64,000 bases of DNA from Streptomyces sp. NBC_01445 (lineage in GTDB: Bacteria > Actinomycetota > Actinomycetes > Streptomycetales > Streptomycetaceae). Shown here piece after piece: positions 9,315 through 18,019 of this stretch. A model generated the notes under the pieces. The model saw nothing but the letters and a program-made list of their open reading frames with translations. It did no database searches and was not told the origin of the DNA. The DNA is taken from the NCBI RefSeq assembly GCF_035918235.1, contig NZ_CP109485.1, forward strand, positions 4,340,001 through 4,404,000, given 5' to 3'. The first letter of the stretch is position 1; each line of letters starts with the position of its first letter. Position numbers and translations under genes: made by a program.

Positions 9315-10256
9315 TCACAGCACCCGTACCGGCAGCGGCCGCACCGCCTCGCGCAGGGCCGCGGCCAGCTCCTCGTACTCCGCACCGCGCGCGGCGCCCG
9401 TCCGCATGGCGAGGGCGATGCGGCGGGTAGGCGCCGGGTCCTCGAAGAACCCGGTGAGCAACTGGCTGCTGCGGCTGGCCTCCACGGCGAGCGCGGTGCG
9501 CGGCAGCAGCGTCACGCCGAGCCCGCCCGCGACCAGCTGGACCAGCGTGGACAGGCCGGCCGCCGTCGTGGTCACCGGGGCGTCCGCGCGGCCGGCCTCG
9601 CGGCAGATGTCGAGCGCCTGGTCACGCAGGCAGTGCCCCTCGTCGAGCAGCAGCAGCCGCAGCTCGCGCAGGGCCTCGCGCGGGATGCCCTCGCGGCCCC
9701 CGAGCCAGTGGTCGAGCGGCGTGACGAGCACGAAGTCCTCGTCGAACAGGGGCAGTTCGGTGACGCCGGGCATCCCGAGCGGCACGGCGAGAAGCAGCAG
9801 ATCGAGCCTCCCCGCCGCGAGCCCTTCGAGCAGGGACGACGTCTGCTCCTCGTGGACCTGGAGGTCCAGGTCCGGGTACTTCTCGTGGACGAGGCGCAGG
9901 ACGGCCGGCAGGAGGTAGGGCGCGACGGTGGGGATGACGCCGAGGCGGAGCGCTCCCGTGAACGGCGCCCGTACCGCCTCGGCCTCCTCCATCAGCGCGC
10001 CCACCTCGTCGAGCACGGCCTTCGCGCGCACCGCGAGCCGCTCACCCTCGGGCGAGAGCAGTACCTTGCGGGTAGTGCGTTCGAGCAGGGTCACGCCGAG
10101 GGACTCCTCCAAGGCGGACACGGCGCCGGAGAGCGCGGGCTGGCTCATGCCGATCGCGGCGGCGGCGTCCCGGAAGTGCAGATGCTCGGCGACGGCGGCG
10201 AAGGCCCGCAGCTGCGCGAGGCTCGGCTGTCGCCGCTTGGTGCTGGCCACGGTCAC
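9315..10256 (-). CDS. oxyR: OxyR, LysR-type hydrogen peroxide sensor
   Basis: The protein has 313 residues. A LysR winged helix (SLAQLRAFAAVAEHLHFRDAA) is followed by a substrate-binding-fold regulatory domain. GHCLRDQALDIC supplies Cys209 and Cys218, which match the redox pair of OxyR, where peroxide forms a disulfide and converts the protein to an activator. It is divergent from ahpC-ahpD, the classical OxyR target, across a 154-bp intergenic region. Confidence 0.95.
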   Translation of the reverse strand: MTVASTKRRQPSLAQLRAFAAVAEHLHFRDAAAAIGMSQPALSGAVSALEESLGVTLLERTTRKVLLSPEGERLAVRAKAVLDEVGALMEEAEAVRAPFTGALRLGVIPTVAPYLLPAVLRLVHEKYPDLDLQVHEEQTSSLLEGLAAGRLDLLLLAVPLGMPGVTELPLFDEDFVLVTPLDHWLGGREGIPREALRELRLLLLDEGHCLRDQALDICREAGRADAPVTTTAAGLSTLVQLVAGGLGVTLLPRTALAVEASRSSQLLTGFFEDPAPTRRIALAMRTGAARGAEYEELAAALREAVRPLPVRVL

Positions 10257-10410
10257 TCCCCTTACTTACGGCTACTGATAGCTCGGTCCGATCAACACGA
10301 CCGAGTCTAGCTATTTCCATAATCAATGCACCCTGTGCCACGATCGAGCCCAGTCCAACCCCTTTGGAAAGCCCTCAAAAAGGGCCCCTCCATGCTGCAA
10401 GGAGTAGTGC
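10257..10410. promoter_or_regulatory. oxyR-ahpC divergent promoter region with nested dyad
   Basis: The region holds a nested inverted repeat: ATAGC at 10278-10282 pairs with GCTAT at 10310-10314, and CTCGGT at 10282-10287 pairs with ACCGAG at 10300-10305. The repeated ATAG/CTAT-like half-sites fit an extended LysR/OxyR operator. A CATAAT at 10318-10323 just downstream is a good -10 element for ahpC. The ahpC ribosome site AAGGAG is at 10399-10404. Confidence 0.7.
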
Positions 10411-10965
10411 GTGCTCACTGTCGGTGACAAGTTCCCCCAGTTCGACCTGACTGCCTGTGTCTCCCTGGAGAAGGGCAAGGAGTTCGAGCAGATCGACCAC
10501 AAGACCTACGAGGGCAAGTGGAAGATCGTCTTCGCGTGGCCCAAGGACTTCACCTTCGTGTGCCCGACCGAGATCGCCGCGTTCGGCAAGCTGAACGACG
10601 AGTTCGCCGACCGTGACGCCCAGATCCTCGGCTTCTCCGGCGACTCCGAGTTCGTGCACCACGCCTGGCGCAAGGACCACCCGGACCTGACCGACCTGCC
10701 CTTCCCGATGCTCGCCGACTCGAAGCACGAGCTCATGCGCGACCTCGGCATCGAGGGCGAGGACGGCTTCGCGCAGCGCGCCGTCTTCATCGTCGACCAG
10801 AACAACGAGATCCAGTTCACGATGGTGACCGCCGGTTCCGTGGGCCGTAACCCCAAGGAGGTCCTGCGGGTCCTCGACGCCCTGCAGACCGACGAGCTGT
10901 GCCCGTGCAACTGGACCAAGGGCGAGAACACCCTCGACCCGGTCGCGCTCCTGTCGGGCGAGTGA
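10411..10965 (+). CDS. ahpC: AhpC, alkyl hydroperoxide reductase peroxiredoxin
   Basis: This 184-residue peroxiredoxin reduces organic peroxides, H2O2 and possibly peroxynitrite. The peroxidatic Cys51 lies in TFVCPTEIAAFG, and the C-terminal CPCNW motif gives Cys164 and Cys166 as resolving cysteines. Length and motifs match the mycobacterial/Streptomyces AhpC group that is recycled by AhpD rather than AhpF. Start is GTG with AAGGAG 6 bp upstream. ahpD follows after 6 bp, so the two are co-transcribed under OxyR. Confidence 0.97.
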   Translation: MLTVGDKFPQFDLTACVSLEKGKEFEQIDHKTYEGKWKIVFAWPKDFTFVCPTEIAAFGKLNDEFADRDAQILGFSGDSEFVHHAWRKDHPDLTDLPFPMLADSKHELMRDLGIEGEDGFAQRAVFIVDQNNEIQFTMVTAGSVGRNPKEVLRVLDALQTDELCPCNWTKGENTLDPVALLSGE

Positions 10966-10971
10966 TCTGAC

Positions 10972-11502
10972 ATGGCTCTCGACGAACTGAAGTCCGCCGT
11001 CCCGGACTACGCCAAGGACCTGCGCCTGAACCTCGGCTCGGTCATCGGCAACTCGGACCTGCCGCAGCAGCAGCTGTGGGGCACCGTGCTCGCCTGCGCG
11101 ATCGCGTCCCGCTCCCCGCGCGTCCTGCGCGAGCTGGAGCCCGAGGCGAAGGCGAACCTGTCGCCGGAGGCGTACACGGCCGCCAAGTCGGCCGCCGCCG
11201 TCATGGCGATGAACAACGTCTTCTACCGCACGCGCCACCTGCTCTCCGACCCGGAGTACGGGACGCTGCGCGCCGGCCTGCGGATGAACGTCATCGGCAA
11301 CCCGGGCGTCGAGAAGGTCGACTTCGAGCTGTGGTCCCTCGCGGTCTCCGCGATCAACGGCTGCGGCCAGTGCCTCGACTCGCACGAGCAGGTGCTGCGC
11401 AAGGCCGGCGTCGACCGCGAGACGATCCAGGAAGCGTTCAAGATCGCCGCGGTCATCCAGGCCGTGGGCGTCACGCTGGACTCCGAGGACGTCCTGTCCT
11501 GA
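10972..11502 (+). CDS. ahpD: AhpD, alkylhydroperoxidase/adaptor for AhpC
   Basis: This 176-residue all-helical protein carries the catalytic CxxC as Cys131 and Cys134 in [11 protein letters not shown], with His138 and Glu119 at the positions expected for the proton relay of mycobacterial AhpD. It passes electrons from a dihydrolipoamide system to oxidised AhpC. It is 6 bp behind ahpC and is followed by a strong terminator. Confidence 0.97.
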   Translation: MALDELKSAVPDYAKDLRLNLGSVIGNSDLPQQQLWGTVLACAIASRSPRVLRELEPEAKANLSPEAYTAAKSAAAVMAMNNVFYRTRHLLSDPEYGTLRAGLRMNVIGNPGVEKVDFELWSLAVSAINGCGQCLDSHEQVLRKAGVDRETIQEAFKIAAVIQAVGVTLDSEDVLS

Positions 11503-11532
11503 CGGACGGATCACCTCGGTAAGCGCATACGA

Positions 11533-11575
11533 GAACGCCGGGCGGGCTGAAGGAAATTCAGCCCGCCCGGCGTTC
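11533..11575 (+). terminator. Terminator after ahpD
   Basis: A perfect 19-bp stem (11533-11551 with 11557-11575) closes a 5-base loop, GGAAA. It lies 30 bp after the ahpD stop and between convergent genes. Confidence 0.85.
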
Positions 11576-11639
11576 CCGCGTATCCGGCGTTCCCGCGTAT
11601 CCGGCGTTCCCGTGTGTCCGGCGTTCTCGCGTATCCCGG
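11571..11639. repeat. Four tandem 17-bp repeats
   Basis: The unit CGTTCCCGCGTATCCGG occurs at 11571-11587 and 11588-11604 exactly, at 11605-11621 with two changes, and at 11622-11639 with one substitution and an extra C. The array begins inside the right arm of the ahpD terminator and stops at the end of the next gene. It looks like slippage amplification of terminator-flanking sequence. Confidence 0.85.
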
Positions 11640-11642
11640 CTT

Positions 11643-13046
11643 CTAGGTCTTCCCGGCCGTCGGATCGACCGGTGCCACGTCGACGGCGGTCGCCCCGTGC
11701 GGCGGCGGCGACTGCCGCAGCGCCGCCTCACGCGAGTACGAGCGCAGATAGCCGACGACCGTGTTCGTCACGGCCACGAGCGGCACCGCCACCACGGCAC
11801 CGCCGATCCCGTTCACCAGGCCCCCGGCCGCGACAGACAGCACCACCGCGAGCGGATGCACCCGCACGGCCCGGCCCAGGATGAACGGCTGGAGGATGTG
11901 GCCCTCGATCTGCTGCACGGCCAGTACCACCGCGAGCGTCATGACGGCCGTGAAGACGCCCTGGGTCACCAGGGCCACCACCACCGCGAGCGCTCCCGAA
12001 ATCACCGCGCCCACCAGCGGGATGAACGCGAACAGGAAGATGAAGACGGCGAGCGGCACCGCCATCGGGACCCCGAGGAAGAAGATGCCGAGCCCGATGA
12101 AGATCGCGTCGATGAGCGCGACTATCACCGTGCCGCGCACATACGCGGTGAGCGTGCGCCAGGCCCGTGGCCCCGCACCGGCGATACCGGGACGGGCCTG
12201 CGCCGGGACGAGCCTGGTGGTCCACTCCCAGATGCGCCGGCCGTCGTAGAGCAGGAACAGCGTCGAGAACATCGTGAGCAGGATGCCGGTGAGCGCCTCG
12301 ACGATGACGGTGACGCCTTCGAGGCCCGCGGACGTGATCTGGTCGGTGTTGGCGCCGACCGCGTCGCGCAGGGACTTGGCGATCTCGTTGATCTGGCTCT
12401 CGGTCACATGGAACGGGCTGTTGAGGAGCCAGTTGCGCAGCTCGTCGATGCCGTCCTGGATCTGGTCCGAGAGGTTGTCGATGTTCTCCTGGACCTGCCA
12501 GACGACGAACCAGCCGACAAGTCCCATGATGACGAAGCCGAGGATCGCGGTGAGTGCGGTGGCCAGGCCCCGCGGCACACCGTGCCTCCTCAGGCGGGCC
12601 ACGGTCGGCTGGAGGAGCGCGGTGATGAGCATCGCGGCGACGAACGCGTACACCACCAGTTGCACCGCGCTGATGACCCTCATCAGGACCCAGAGGGTGC
12701 CCGCCAGGACGAGCAGCCGCCAGCCGGCCTCGGCCGCGACGCGCATCCCCCACGGCACGGCCGCGACGGGGTCGGGCCTGGCCGCTATCGCGGGCGCGTA
12801 CGCGGGAGGCGGGGGTACGTGGTCGCCGCCGCCGTTCTCCGGCCGGGTGAAGGGCACTTGGGGCACTTCGGCGGCCGCATGCGCGGCATCACGGGCGGGT
12901 TGAGGGGCGGACCCGGTGGCGGCATCCGGAACGGAGTCGTCCCCGCGGTCGTCGCGCTCGGCCTCGGCGCGGCGCTCGTCCAACCGCTCCCCCATCCGGC
13001 TGAGCTCACTGCCGAGCCGGCCGAGCCATCCTGGAACTCGCGACAT
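11643..13046 (-). CDS. AI-2E family (PF01594-type) membrane transporter
   Basis: The protein has 467 residues. A charged cytoplasmic N-terminus with an acidic and Pro-rich linker covers about residues 1-100. It is followed by two close membrane helices, a soluble segment, and a second block of helices from about residue 240 to 430, including FIPLVGAVISGALAVVVALVTQGV and HILQPFILGRAVRVHPLAVVLS. This is the normal architecture of the AI-2E/UPF0118 permeases. Members include a quorum-signal exporter and Na+/H+ antiporters, so the substrate is unknown. I chose the ATG at 13046 (MSRVPGWLGRL), preceded by GAGGACGG. Confidence 0.88.
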   Translation of the reverse strand: MSRVPGWLGRLGSELSRMGERLDERRAEAERDDRGDDSVPDAATGSAPQPARDAAHAAAEVPQVPFTRPENGGGDHVPPPPAYAPAIAARPDPVAAVPWGMRVAAEAGWRLLVLAGTLWVLMRVISAVQLVVYAFVAAMLITALLQPTVARLRRHGVPRGLATALTAILGFVIMGLVGWFVVWQVQENIDNLSDQIQDGIDELRNWLLNSPFHVTESQINEIAKSLRDAVGANTDQITSAGLEGVTVIVEALTGILLTMFSTLFLLYDGRRIWEWTTRLVPAQARPGIAGAGPRAWRTLTAYVRGTVIVALIDAIFIGLGIFFLGVPMAVPLAVFIFLFAFIPLVGAVISGALAVVVALVTQGVFTAVMTLAVVLAVQQIEGHILQPFILGRAVRVHPLAVVLSVAAGGLVNGIGGAVVAVPLVAVTNTVVGYLRSYSREAALRQSPPPHGATAVDVAPVDPTAGKT

Positions 13047-13113
13047 GATCCGTCCTCTTCCCCCGTGCTCTCTCACCACTCCCCCGGGAGTCGTCGGCTC
13101 CGACCGTACATGC

Positions 13114-13176
13114 CCTGAGCCCCTCACCGTAGGACGGCAAGGGGCTCAGGAAGGTTGACGGGCCACGGGCCCGTCA
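13114..13176 (-). terminator. Two tandem hairpins downstream of the transglycosylase gene
   Basis: The first hairpin met by the leftward transcript is 13156-13176 (9-bp perfect stem, 3-base loop). The second is 13114-13150 (11-bp perfect stem, loop containing a further CCGT/ACGG pair). Both lie just after the stop at 13194. Confidence 0.75.
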
Positions 13177-13193
13177 TGAAGCTGTACCGGCTT

Positions 13194-13925
13194 CTAGTAC
13201 CAGTGGTTGGCCTGCCAGAAGCTCCAGGCCTCACACGGGCTGCCGTAGCGGCTGTCCATGTAGTTGAGGCCCCACTTGATCTGGGTGGCCGGGTTGGTCT
13301 GCCAGTCGGCGCCCGCGGTGGAGTACTTGGACGCGGGAAGCGCCTGGAAGAGACCGTAGGCGCCGGAGGAGGCGTTGGTCGCCCGGTAGTTCCAGCTGGA
13401 CTCGTGGTCCACGATGTTGCTGAAGCACTGGAACTGCCCGGAGGGGACCATCTGACGCGCCATCGCCTGGATCTGCGACGTCGAGTACGAGGCCTGCGTG
13501 GCGAAGCTGGAGGCGTCGCGGGTGGCCGAGCGGCTGGCGACCTTCTTGGCCTCCTCACGCTCCTTGGCTTCCTTCTCCGCCTTCTCCTTGGCGTCGGCGG
13601 CCGCCTGCTGCTTGGCGACGGCGTCCTCGGCGGCCTTCTTACGGGCTGCTTCCTCCGCCGACTTCTGAGCGGCGTTGTCCGCGGCGATGGCCTGCGTCTC
13701 CGCCTGCTGCGTCAGCGTGGCGGTCTGCACCTGGGCCTGCTGGCCCGCGGGTATGTCGGCGAGGAGGGTCGCGTCGCTCGCCGTGGCCTCAGCCTCGTTG
13801 TTGGAGGGCTGAGCGGTGCTGCCCGAGGCAACACCCACGACTGCGCCGACTGTGGTGACCGCGGTGGCCGAAGCCACTGCGAATCCCCGGACCGAAATCC
13901 GGCTCACACGGTTTCCTTCCAGCAT
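13194..13925 (-). CDS. Secreted lytic transglycosylase-like cell-wall hydrolase
   Basis: The protein has 243 residues from the ATG at 13925. A signal peptide (RGFAVASATAVTTVGAVVGVASG) is followed by an Ala/Lys/Glu-rich coiled-coil stretch of about 90 residues, then a C-terminal lysozyme-fold domain. That domain shows NIVDHESSWNYRATNASSGAYGLFQ, with the catalytic Glu in HESSW and the AYGLFQ motif of SLT/transglycosylase-like domains. It probably cleaves peptidoglycan during growth or germination. A GTG at 13907 (VSRISVRG) has a better ribosome site, AAGGAAA, and may be the real start. The gene has an unusually long upstream leader. Confidence 0.85.
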   Translation of the reverse strand: MLEGNRVSRISVRGFAVASATAVTTVGAVVGVASGSTAQPSNNEAEATASDATLLADIPAGQQAQVQTATLTQQAETQAIAADNAAQKSAEEAARKKAAEDAVAKQQAAADAKEKAEKEAKEREEAKKVASRSATRDASSFATQASYSTSQIQAMARQMVPSGQFQCFSNIVDHESSWNYRATNASSGAYGLFQALPASKYSTAGADWQTNPATQIKWGLNYMDSRYGSPCEAWSFWQANHWY

Positions 13926-14246
13926 CGCCCGCTGTAGGTGACCCTCGCGGACGCAATCGTGCCCCTGGCGCTGGCCTCCCAACTGCGGGGTCACGGGAGA
14001 CACGGGCCCGGTGGGCAACTCCCGCTAAGGGAGAGCCGCGTGGTGCACGGGCGGCATACGACGGCCTCTGTGAAGTTCTGGTGTCCGTGGTGCTCGTAAT
14101 GCTGTGGATGCACAAGTGTCGTATGCGGGGCCTGACAGGACTGAGACTCTGCCGGACGCGGTTGCCTCAAGGCAATTCTCATCCAAGTGGGAAAGCTCAC
14201 ACCTCGTTTGCCCCAGCGGTTTCGCGGAAACAAGCGCACGGCACAA
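13926..14246 (-). promoter_or_regulatory. Long structured-looking leader of the transglycosylase gene
   Basis: About 320 bp precede the gene without a coding region. An exact 9-bp inverted repeat, GCATACGAC at 14054-14062 and GTCGTATGC at 14118-14126, is separated by 55 bp and could close a long stem in the transcript. Cell-wall hydrolase genes in Streptomyces are often controlled by leader riboswitches, but I could not find the conserved core of the cyclic-di-AMP (ydaO) class here. Function is undetermined. Confidence 0.4.
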
Positions 14247-14284
14247 CGCCGCCCGGCTAAGCTCCTGCGCTTCGCCGGGCGGCG
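14247..14284 (-). terminator. Terminator after phoH
   Basis: A perfect 11-bp stem (14247-14257 with 14274-14284) is extended by an inner AAGC/GCTT pairing, leaving a 6-base loop. It lies 50 bp beyond the phoH stop on the minus strand. Confidence 0.75.
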
Positions 14285-14334
14285 CCAACTACCGCGTAAC
14301 CCCTACAAGATGGGGCGCTTCGCTCGCTCTCTCC

Positions 14335-15654
14335 TCACAGGGGACCGTCCTCCAGCATCTCGGTGACCAGGGCCGCGATCTGCGAACGCTCCGACCGCGT
14401 AAGCGTGACGTGCGCGAACAGCGGGTGTCCCTTCAGCTTTTCGACGACGGCGACCACTCCGTCGTACCGGCCGACCCGGAGGTTGTCGCGCTGTGCCACG
14501 TCATGCGTGAGCACAACCCGCGAATTCGCCCCGATCCTCGACAGAACGGTCAAAAGGACGTTCCGTTCGAGGGATTGGGCCTCGTCCACGATCACGAACG
14601 CGTCGTGCAGGGAGCGGCCGCGGATGTGGGTGAGCGGCAGGACCTCCAGCATGCCGCGCGCGGTGACCTCCTCGATGACGGCCTTGCCGGCGACCGACCC
14701 GAGCGTGTCGAAGACCGCCTGCGCCCACGGGCCCATCTTCTCGGCCTCGGTGCCGGGCAGATAGCCGAGCTCCTGGCCGCCCACCGCGTACAGCGGACGG
14801 AAGACCATCACCTTCTGGTGCTGGCGTCGTTCGAGCACCGCTTCCAGGCCCGCGCACAGCGCGAGCGCCGACTTGCCGGTGCCGGCCCGGCCTCCCATCG
14901 ACAGGATCCCGATGTCCGGGTCGAGGAGCAGATCGAGCGCGATGCGCTGCTCGGCGCTGCGTCCCTTGATACCGAACGCCTCACGGTCGCCGCGCACCAG
15001 ACGGACGTTGCCCTCGGCCGTGATCCTGCCGAGCGCCTTGCCGCGCTCGGACTGGATGGTGAGGCCGGTGTGGACGGGCAGCTCCGCCGCCTCCGGTACG
15101 TACAGGCTCTCCTCCTCGAAGAGGAGGTCCACCTGTTCGCCGGAGAGCCGCAGCTCGGACATCCCGGTCCAGCCGGAGTCCGTGATGGCGAGCTCGGCGC
15201 GGTACTCCTCGGCGAGCAGGCCGACCGACGACGCCTTGATGCGCAGCGGCAGGTCCTTGGAGACGACGGTGACGTCGTACCCCTCGGCCTGGAGGTTGCG
15301 GGCGACGGCGAGGATGCGGGAGTCGTTGTCCCCCAGGCGGTAGCCCGCCGGGAGAACGCCCGGATCCGAGTGGTTGAGCTCGACGCGCAGGGTCCCGCCC
15401 AGATCGCCGATGGGGATCGGGGCGTCCAGGCGTCCGTGGCGGATACGGAAGTCGTCGAGCAGGCGCAGGGCCTGCCGGGCGAAGTATCCGAGCTCCGGAT
15501 GGTGCCGCTTGGCCTCCAGTTCCGTGACCACGACGATCGGGAGCACCACTTCGTGCTCGTCGAACCTGGTCAGGGCGTTCGGGTCGGCCAGCAGGACGCT
15601 GGTGTCGAGAACATAAGTGCGCCGGTCAGGCTGGCGCTTGTTGCTGGTCACCAC
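14335..15654 (-). CDS. phoH: PhoH-family ATPase with N-terminal PIN domain
   Basis: The protein has 439 residues. The PIN nuclease-like domain begins [18 protein letters not shown] and carries acidic residues at the expected positions ([18 protein letters not shown]). The PhoH P-loop domain follows with Walker [11 protein letters not shown] and Walker [14 protein letters not shown], plus the SRIGANSR motif. PIN-PhoH proteins of Actinobacteria are RNA helicase/ribonuclease toxins in some family members. No antitoxin-like gene lies immediately upstream, which fits the stand-alone Streptomyces form. The start is one of two adjacent GTG codons (15654 or 15651), with GAGGGGG 11 bp upstream. Confidence 0.88.
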   Translation of the reverse strand: MVTSNKRQPDRRTYVLDTSVLLADPNALTRFDEHEVVLPIVVVTELEAKRHHPELGYFARQALRLLDDFRIRHGRLDAPIPIGDLGGTLRVELNHSDPGVLPAGYRLGDNDSRILAVARNLQAEGYDVTVVSKDLPLRIKASSVGLLAEEYRAELAITDSGWTGMSELRLSGEQVDLLFEEESLYVPEAAELPVHTGLTIQSERGKALGRITAEGNVRLVRGDREAFGIKGRSAEQRIALDLLLDPDIGILSMGGRAGTGKSALALCAGLEAVLERRQHQKVMVFRPLYAVGGQELGYLPGTEAEKMGPWAQAVFDTLGSVAGKAVIEEVTARGMLEVLPLTHIRGRSLHDAFVIVDEAQSLERNVLLTVLSRIGANSRVVLTHDVAQRDNLRVGRYDGVVAVVEKLKGHPLFAHVTLTRSERSQIAALVTEMLEDGPL

Positions 15655-15974
15655 GGAAGGACGTACCCCCTCGGATGAGGTCGGGGAGCGACAGAGGGAT
15701 CCAGGGCCGGGCGGGGCGGGTCGTACCCGCCGGTCGACGGCCGCGATGCACGGGCCGTGGACCGGCCCCCAGCTTCTCCAGCGGAGCATGTGCTCCCCGC
15801 GTGGTCGTCCTGGCGCAAAGGGCCTCCCGGGCGGACAGCCCCGTGCCGTCCGCTGAGACTCGACGTCCGTGAATCGGACATCGACCTGGAAGGCTTATTC
15901 CCTCGAACACGCGCGGCCATGCCACGGCATATGACGGCGCGCGCGTTAACTCCTGGTGACGTACGTCCCCGGGG
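15655..15974. other. Non-coding gap between uppS and phoH
   Basis: No convincing gene lies in these 320 bases. Both flanking genes run leftward, so the right part should hold the uppS terminator region and the left-facing phoH promoter. Visible elements are a 14-bp near-palindrome GGAGCATGTGCTCC at 15783-15796 and a short hairpin, GCGGAC at 15831-15836 with GTCCGC at 15848-15853. Confidence 0.5.
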
Positions 15975-16736
15975 TCAGCCGCCGTAACGCCGGTGGCGGG
16001 CGGCGTAGTCGCGCAGGGCGCGCAGGAAGTCCACCTTGCGGAAGGCGGGCCAGAAAACTTCGCAGAAGTAGTACTCGGAGTGGGCCGACTGCCACAGCAT
16101 GAATCCGGACAGGCGCTGCTCGCCGCTCGTGCGGATGACGAGGTCCGGGTCGGGCTGCCCGCTGGTGTAGAGGTGCTTCGAGATCTGGTCGATGTCGACG
16201 CTCTCGGCGATCTCCTCGAGGCTGGTGCCCTTGTCCGCGTGGTCGAGCAGCAGGGAGCGCACCGCGTCGGCGATCTCCTGGCGGCCGCCGTAGCCGACCG
16301 CGACGTTCACGAGTATCCCCGCGTTGTCCGCGGTGGCCTGCTCGGCCTCCTTGAGGACGGTCTGGGTGCGGGCCGGGAGAAGGTCGAGGGTGCCGACGTG
16401 GTGGACGCGCCAGCGGCCGTCGACGGCGAGGCTGCGGACGGTCTCCTCGATGATGCCGAGGAGCGGCCTCAGCTCCTCCTCGGGACGGTCGAAGTTGTCC
16501 GTCGACAGCATCCAGAGGGTGACGACCTCGACGTCCGTCTCGGCACACCAGCCGAGGAACTCCTCGATCTTGTACGCACCGGCCTGGTGGCCCTGCGCCG
16601 CAGTGCCACCGGAGGCCTTCGCCCAGCGCCTGTTCCCGTCGAGGATGACCCCGATGTGTTTGGGCACCTGATCGTGGTCGAGACGGCCTTCCACCCGGCG
16701 TGCGTAAAGTCCGTACACCAGGTCGCGCAGGTTCAC
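15975..16736 (-). CDS. uppS: cis-Prenyltransferase (isoprenyl transferase, UppS family)
   Basis: The protein has 253 residues. The catalytic motif HIGVILDGNRRWAK places the essential Asp at residue 33. Other family blocks are LWMLSTDNFDRP, GYGGRQEI and the C-terminal VIRTSGEQRLSGFMLWQSAHSEYYF. These enzymes add isopentenyl units in cis to make polyprenyl diphosphate lipid carriers for wall synthesis. Streptomyces usually carry more than one paralog, so product chain length cannot be assigned. Start is ATG at 16736. Confidence 0.92.
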   Translation of the reverse strand: MNLRDLVYGLYARRVEGRLDHDQVPKHIGVILDGNRRWAKASGGTAAQGHQAGAYKIEEFLGWCAETDVEVVTLWMLSTDNFDRPEEELRPLLGIIEETVRSLAVDGRWRVHHVGTLDLLPARTQTVLKEAEQATADNAGILVNVAVGYGGRQEIADAVRSLLLDHADKGTSLEEIAESVDIDQISKHLYTSGQPDPDLVIRTSGEQRLSGFMLWQSAHSEYYFCEVFWPAFRKVDFLRALRDYAARHRRYGG

Positions 16737-16869
16737 TGTCTTTCAGCCCCTCCGTGCAGACGGCAGTCCCCGAGGGCGAAGCCTACCGCTGCTGGGCGCC
16801 ATCCTCACTGTGGGGCTGTCTGTGCTCCGGTGCTGTGGGCTGTCGGTGCTCTGACGTAGCTTCGTACCC

Positions 16870-17910
16870 ATGAACGACATGTCTTCGTACCGCGCCGCCG
16901 CGGACCGCTACGACTCGATGGAGTACCGGCGCACCGGCCGCAGCGGTCTCAAGCTGCCCGCGATCTCGCTCGGCCTGTGGCACAACTTCGGTGACGACCG
17001 CACACTGGACTCGCAGCGGGAGATCCTCCGCCGCGCTTTTGACATCGGTGTCACCCACTTCGACCTGGCGAACAACTACGGGCCGCCCCCCGGCTCCGCC
17101 GAGCTGAACTTCGGCAAGATGTTCGCCCAGGACTTCGCCCCGTACCGGGACGAGCTGGTCATTTCGACCAAGGCGGGCTATCTCATGCACCCGGGTCCGT
17201 ACGGGGAGTGGGGCAGCCGCAAGTACCTGCTGTCGTCCCTCGACGCGTCCCTGTCCCGGATGGGCCTCGACTACGTCGACATCTTCTACTCGCACCGCTT
17301 CGACCCGGACACCCCGCTCGAGGAGACGATGGGCGCGCTCGCGTCCGCCGTGCAGCAGGGCAAGGCGCTGTACGTGGGTGTGTCCTCGTACAACAGCGAG
17401 CAGACCGCCGAGGCGGCGCGCCTGCTGAAGGAGATGGGCGTCCCGGCGCTCATCCACCAGCCCTCGTACTCGATGATCAACCGCTGGACCGAGGACGACG
17501 GCCTGCTGGACACGCTGGAGACGGCCGGTATGGGCTGCATCTCCTTCGTGCCGCTCGCGCAGGGCCTGCTCACGGACAAGTACCTGAAGGGCATCCCGGA
17601 GGGGTCGCGCGCCACGCAGGGCAAGTCCCTCGACCCGGGCCTCGCGGGCGACTCCGAGGTGATCCGCCGGCTGAACGGGCTCAACGACATCGCCCAGCGC
17701 CGCGGCCAGTCCCTCGCGCAGCTCGCGCTCAACTGGGTGCTGCGGGACGAGCGGATGACGTCGGCCCTGATCGGCGCCTCCAGCGTCCGGCAGCTGGAGG
17801 AGAACGTGGCGGCTCTGGCGGGCCCGAAGCTCACCGAAGAAGAGCTGTCCGAAATCGACTCGTTCGCGGTGTCGACCCCGGGCACGAACATCTGGGCCGG
17901 GCGGAGCTGA
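16870..17910 (+). CDS. Aldo/keto reductase, YghZ-like
   Basis: The protein has 346 residues. The (beta/alpha)8 reductase has the catalytic tetrad in THFDLANNYG (Asp, Tyr), ISTKAGY (Lys) and FYSHRFDPDTPLEETM (His). The N-terminal YRRTGRSGLKLPAISLGLWHNFGD matches the YghZ/L-glyceraldehyde-3-phosphate reductase group rather than the potassium-channel beta subunits. It probably reduces small aldehydes with NADPH. No strong ribosome site precedes the ATG at 16870; the internal ATG at 16879 is an alternative. Confidence 0.92.
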   Translation: MNDMSSYRAAADRYDSMEYRRTGRSGLKLPAISLGLWHNFGDDRTLDSQREILRRAFDIGVTHFDLANNYGPPPGSAELNFGKMFAQDFAPYRDELVISTKAGYLMHPGPYGEWGSRKYLLSSLDASLSRMGLDYVDIFYSHRFDPDTPLEETMGALASAVQQGKALYVGVSSYNSEQTAEAARLLKEMGVPALIHQPSYSMINRWTEDDGLLDTLETAGMGCISFVPLAQGLLTDKYLKGIPEGSRATQGKSLDPGLAGDSEVIRRLNGLNDIAQRRGQSLAQLALNWVLRDERMTSALIGASSVRQLEENVAALAGPKLTEEELSEIDSFAVSTPGTNIWAGRS

Positions 17911-17966
17911 CCCCTCCCGCTCCGTCCGTTCCGCGCGAGGGCCGCGGCCCTCGCACCAGGACACTC

Positions 17967-18019
17967 CCTAGGGTCTTTCGTTTGGATCCGGCTGCCTGAT
18001 CCGAACGAGAGGCCCTAGG
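17967..18019. terminator. 22-bp stem-loop between convergent genes
   Basis: Arms 17967-17988 and 17998-18019 pair along all 22 positions, three of them as G-U wobbles in the plus-strand RNA, closing a 9-base loop. The right arm contains the stop codon of the leftward gene (18015-18017). It likely terminates both converging transcripts. Confidence 0.8.

Noticed and set aside
6809..9385. 858-codon minus-strand frame opposite the ABC permease
   Set aside because: No motifs and reversed codon bias; the forward strand carries a full FtsX permease coupled to its ATPase.
13926..14246. Cyclic-di-AMP (ydaO) riboswitch before the transglycosylase gene
   Set aside because: The conserved ydaO core could not be found when reading the minus strand; kept only as an unassigned leader.
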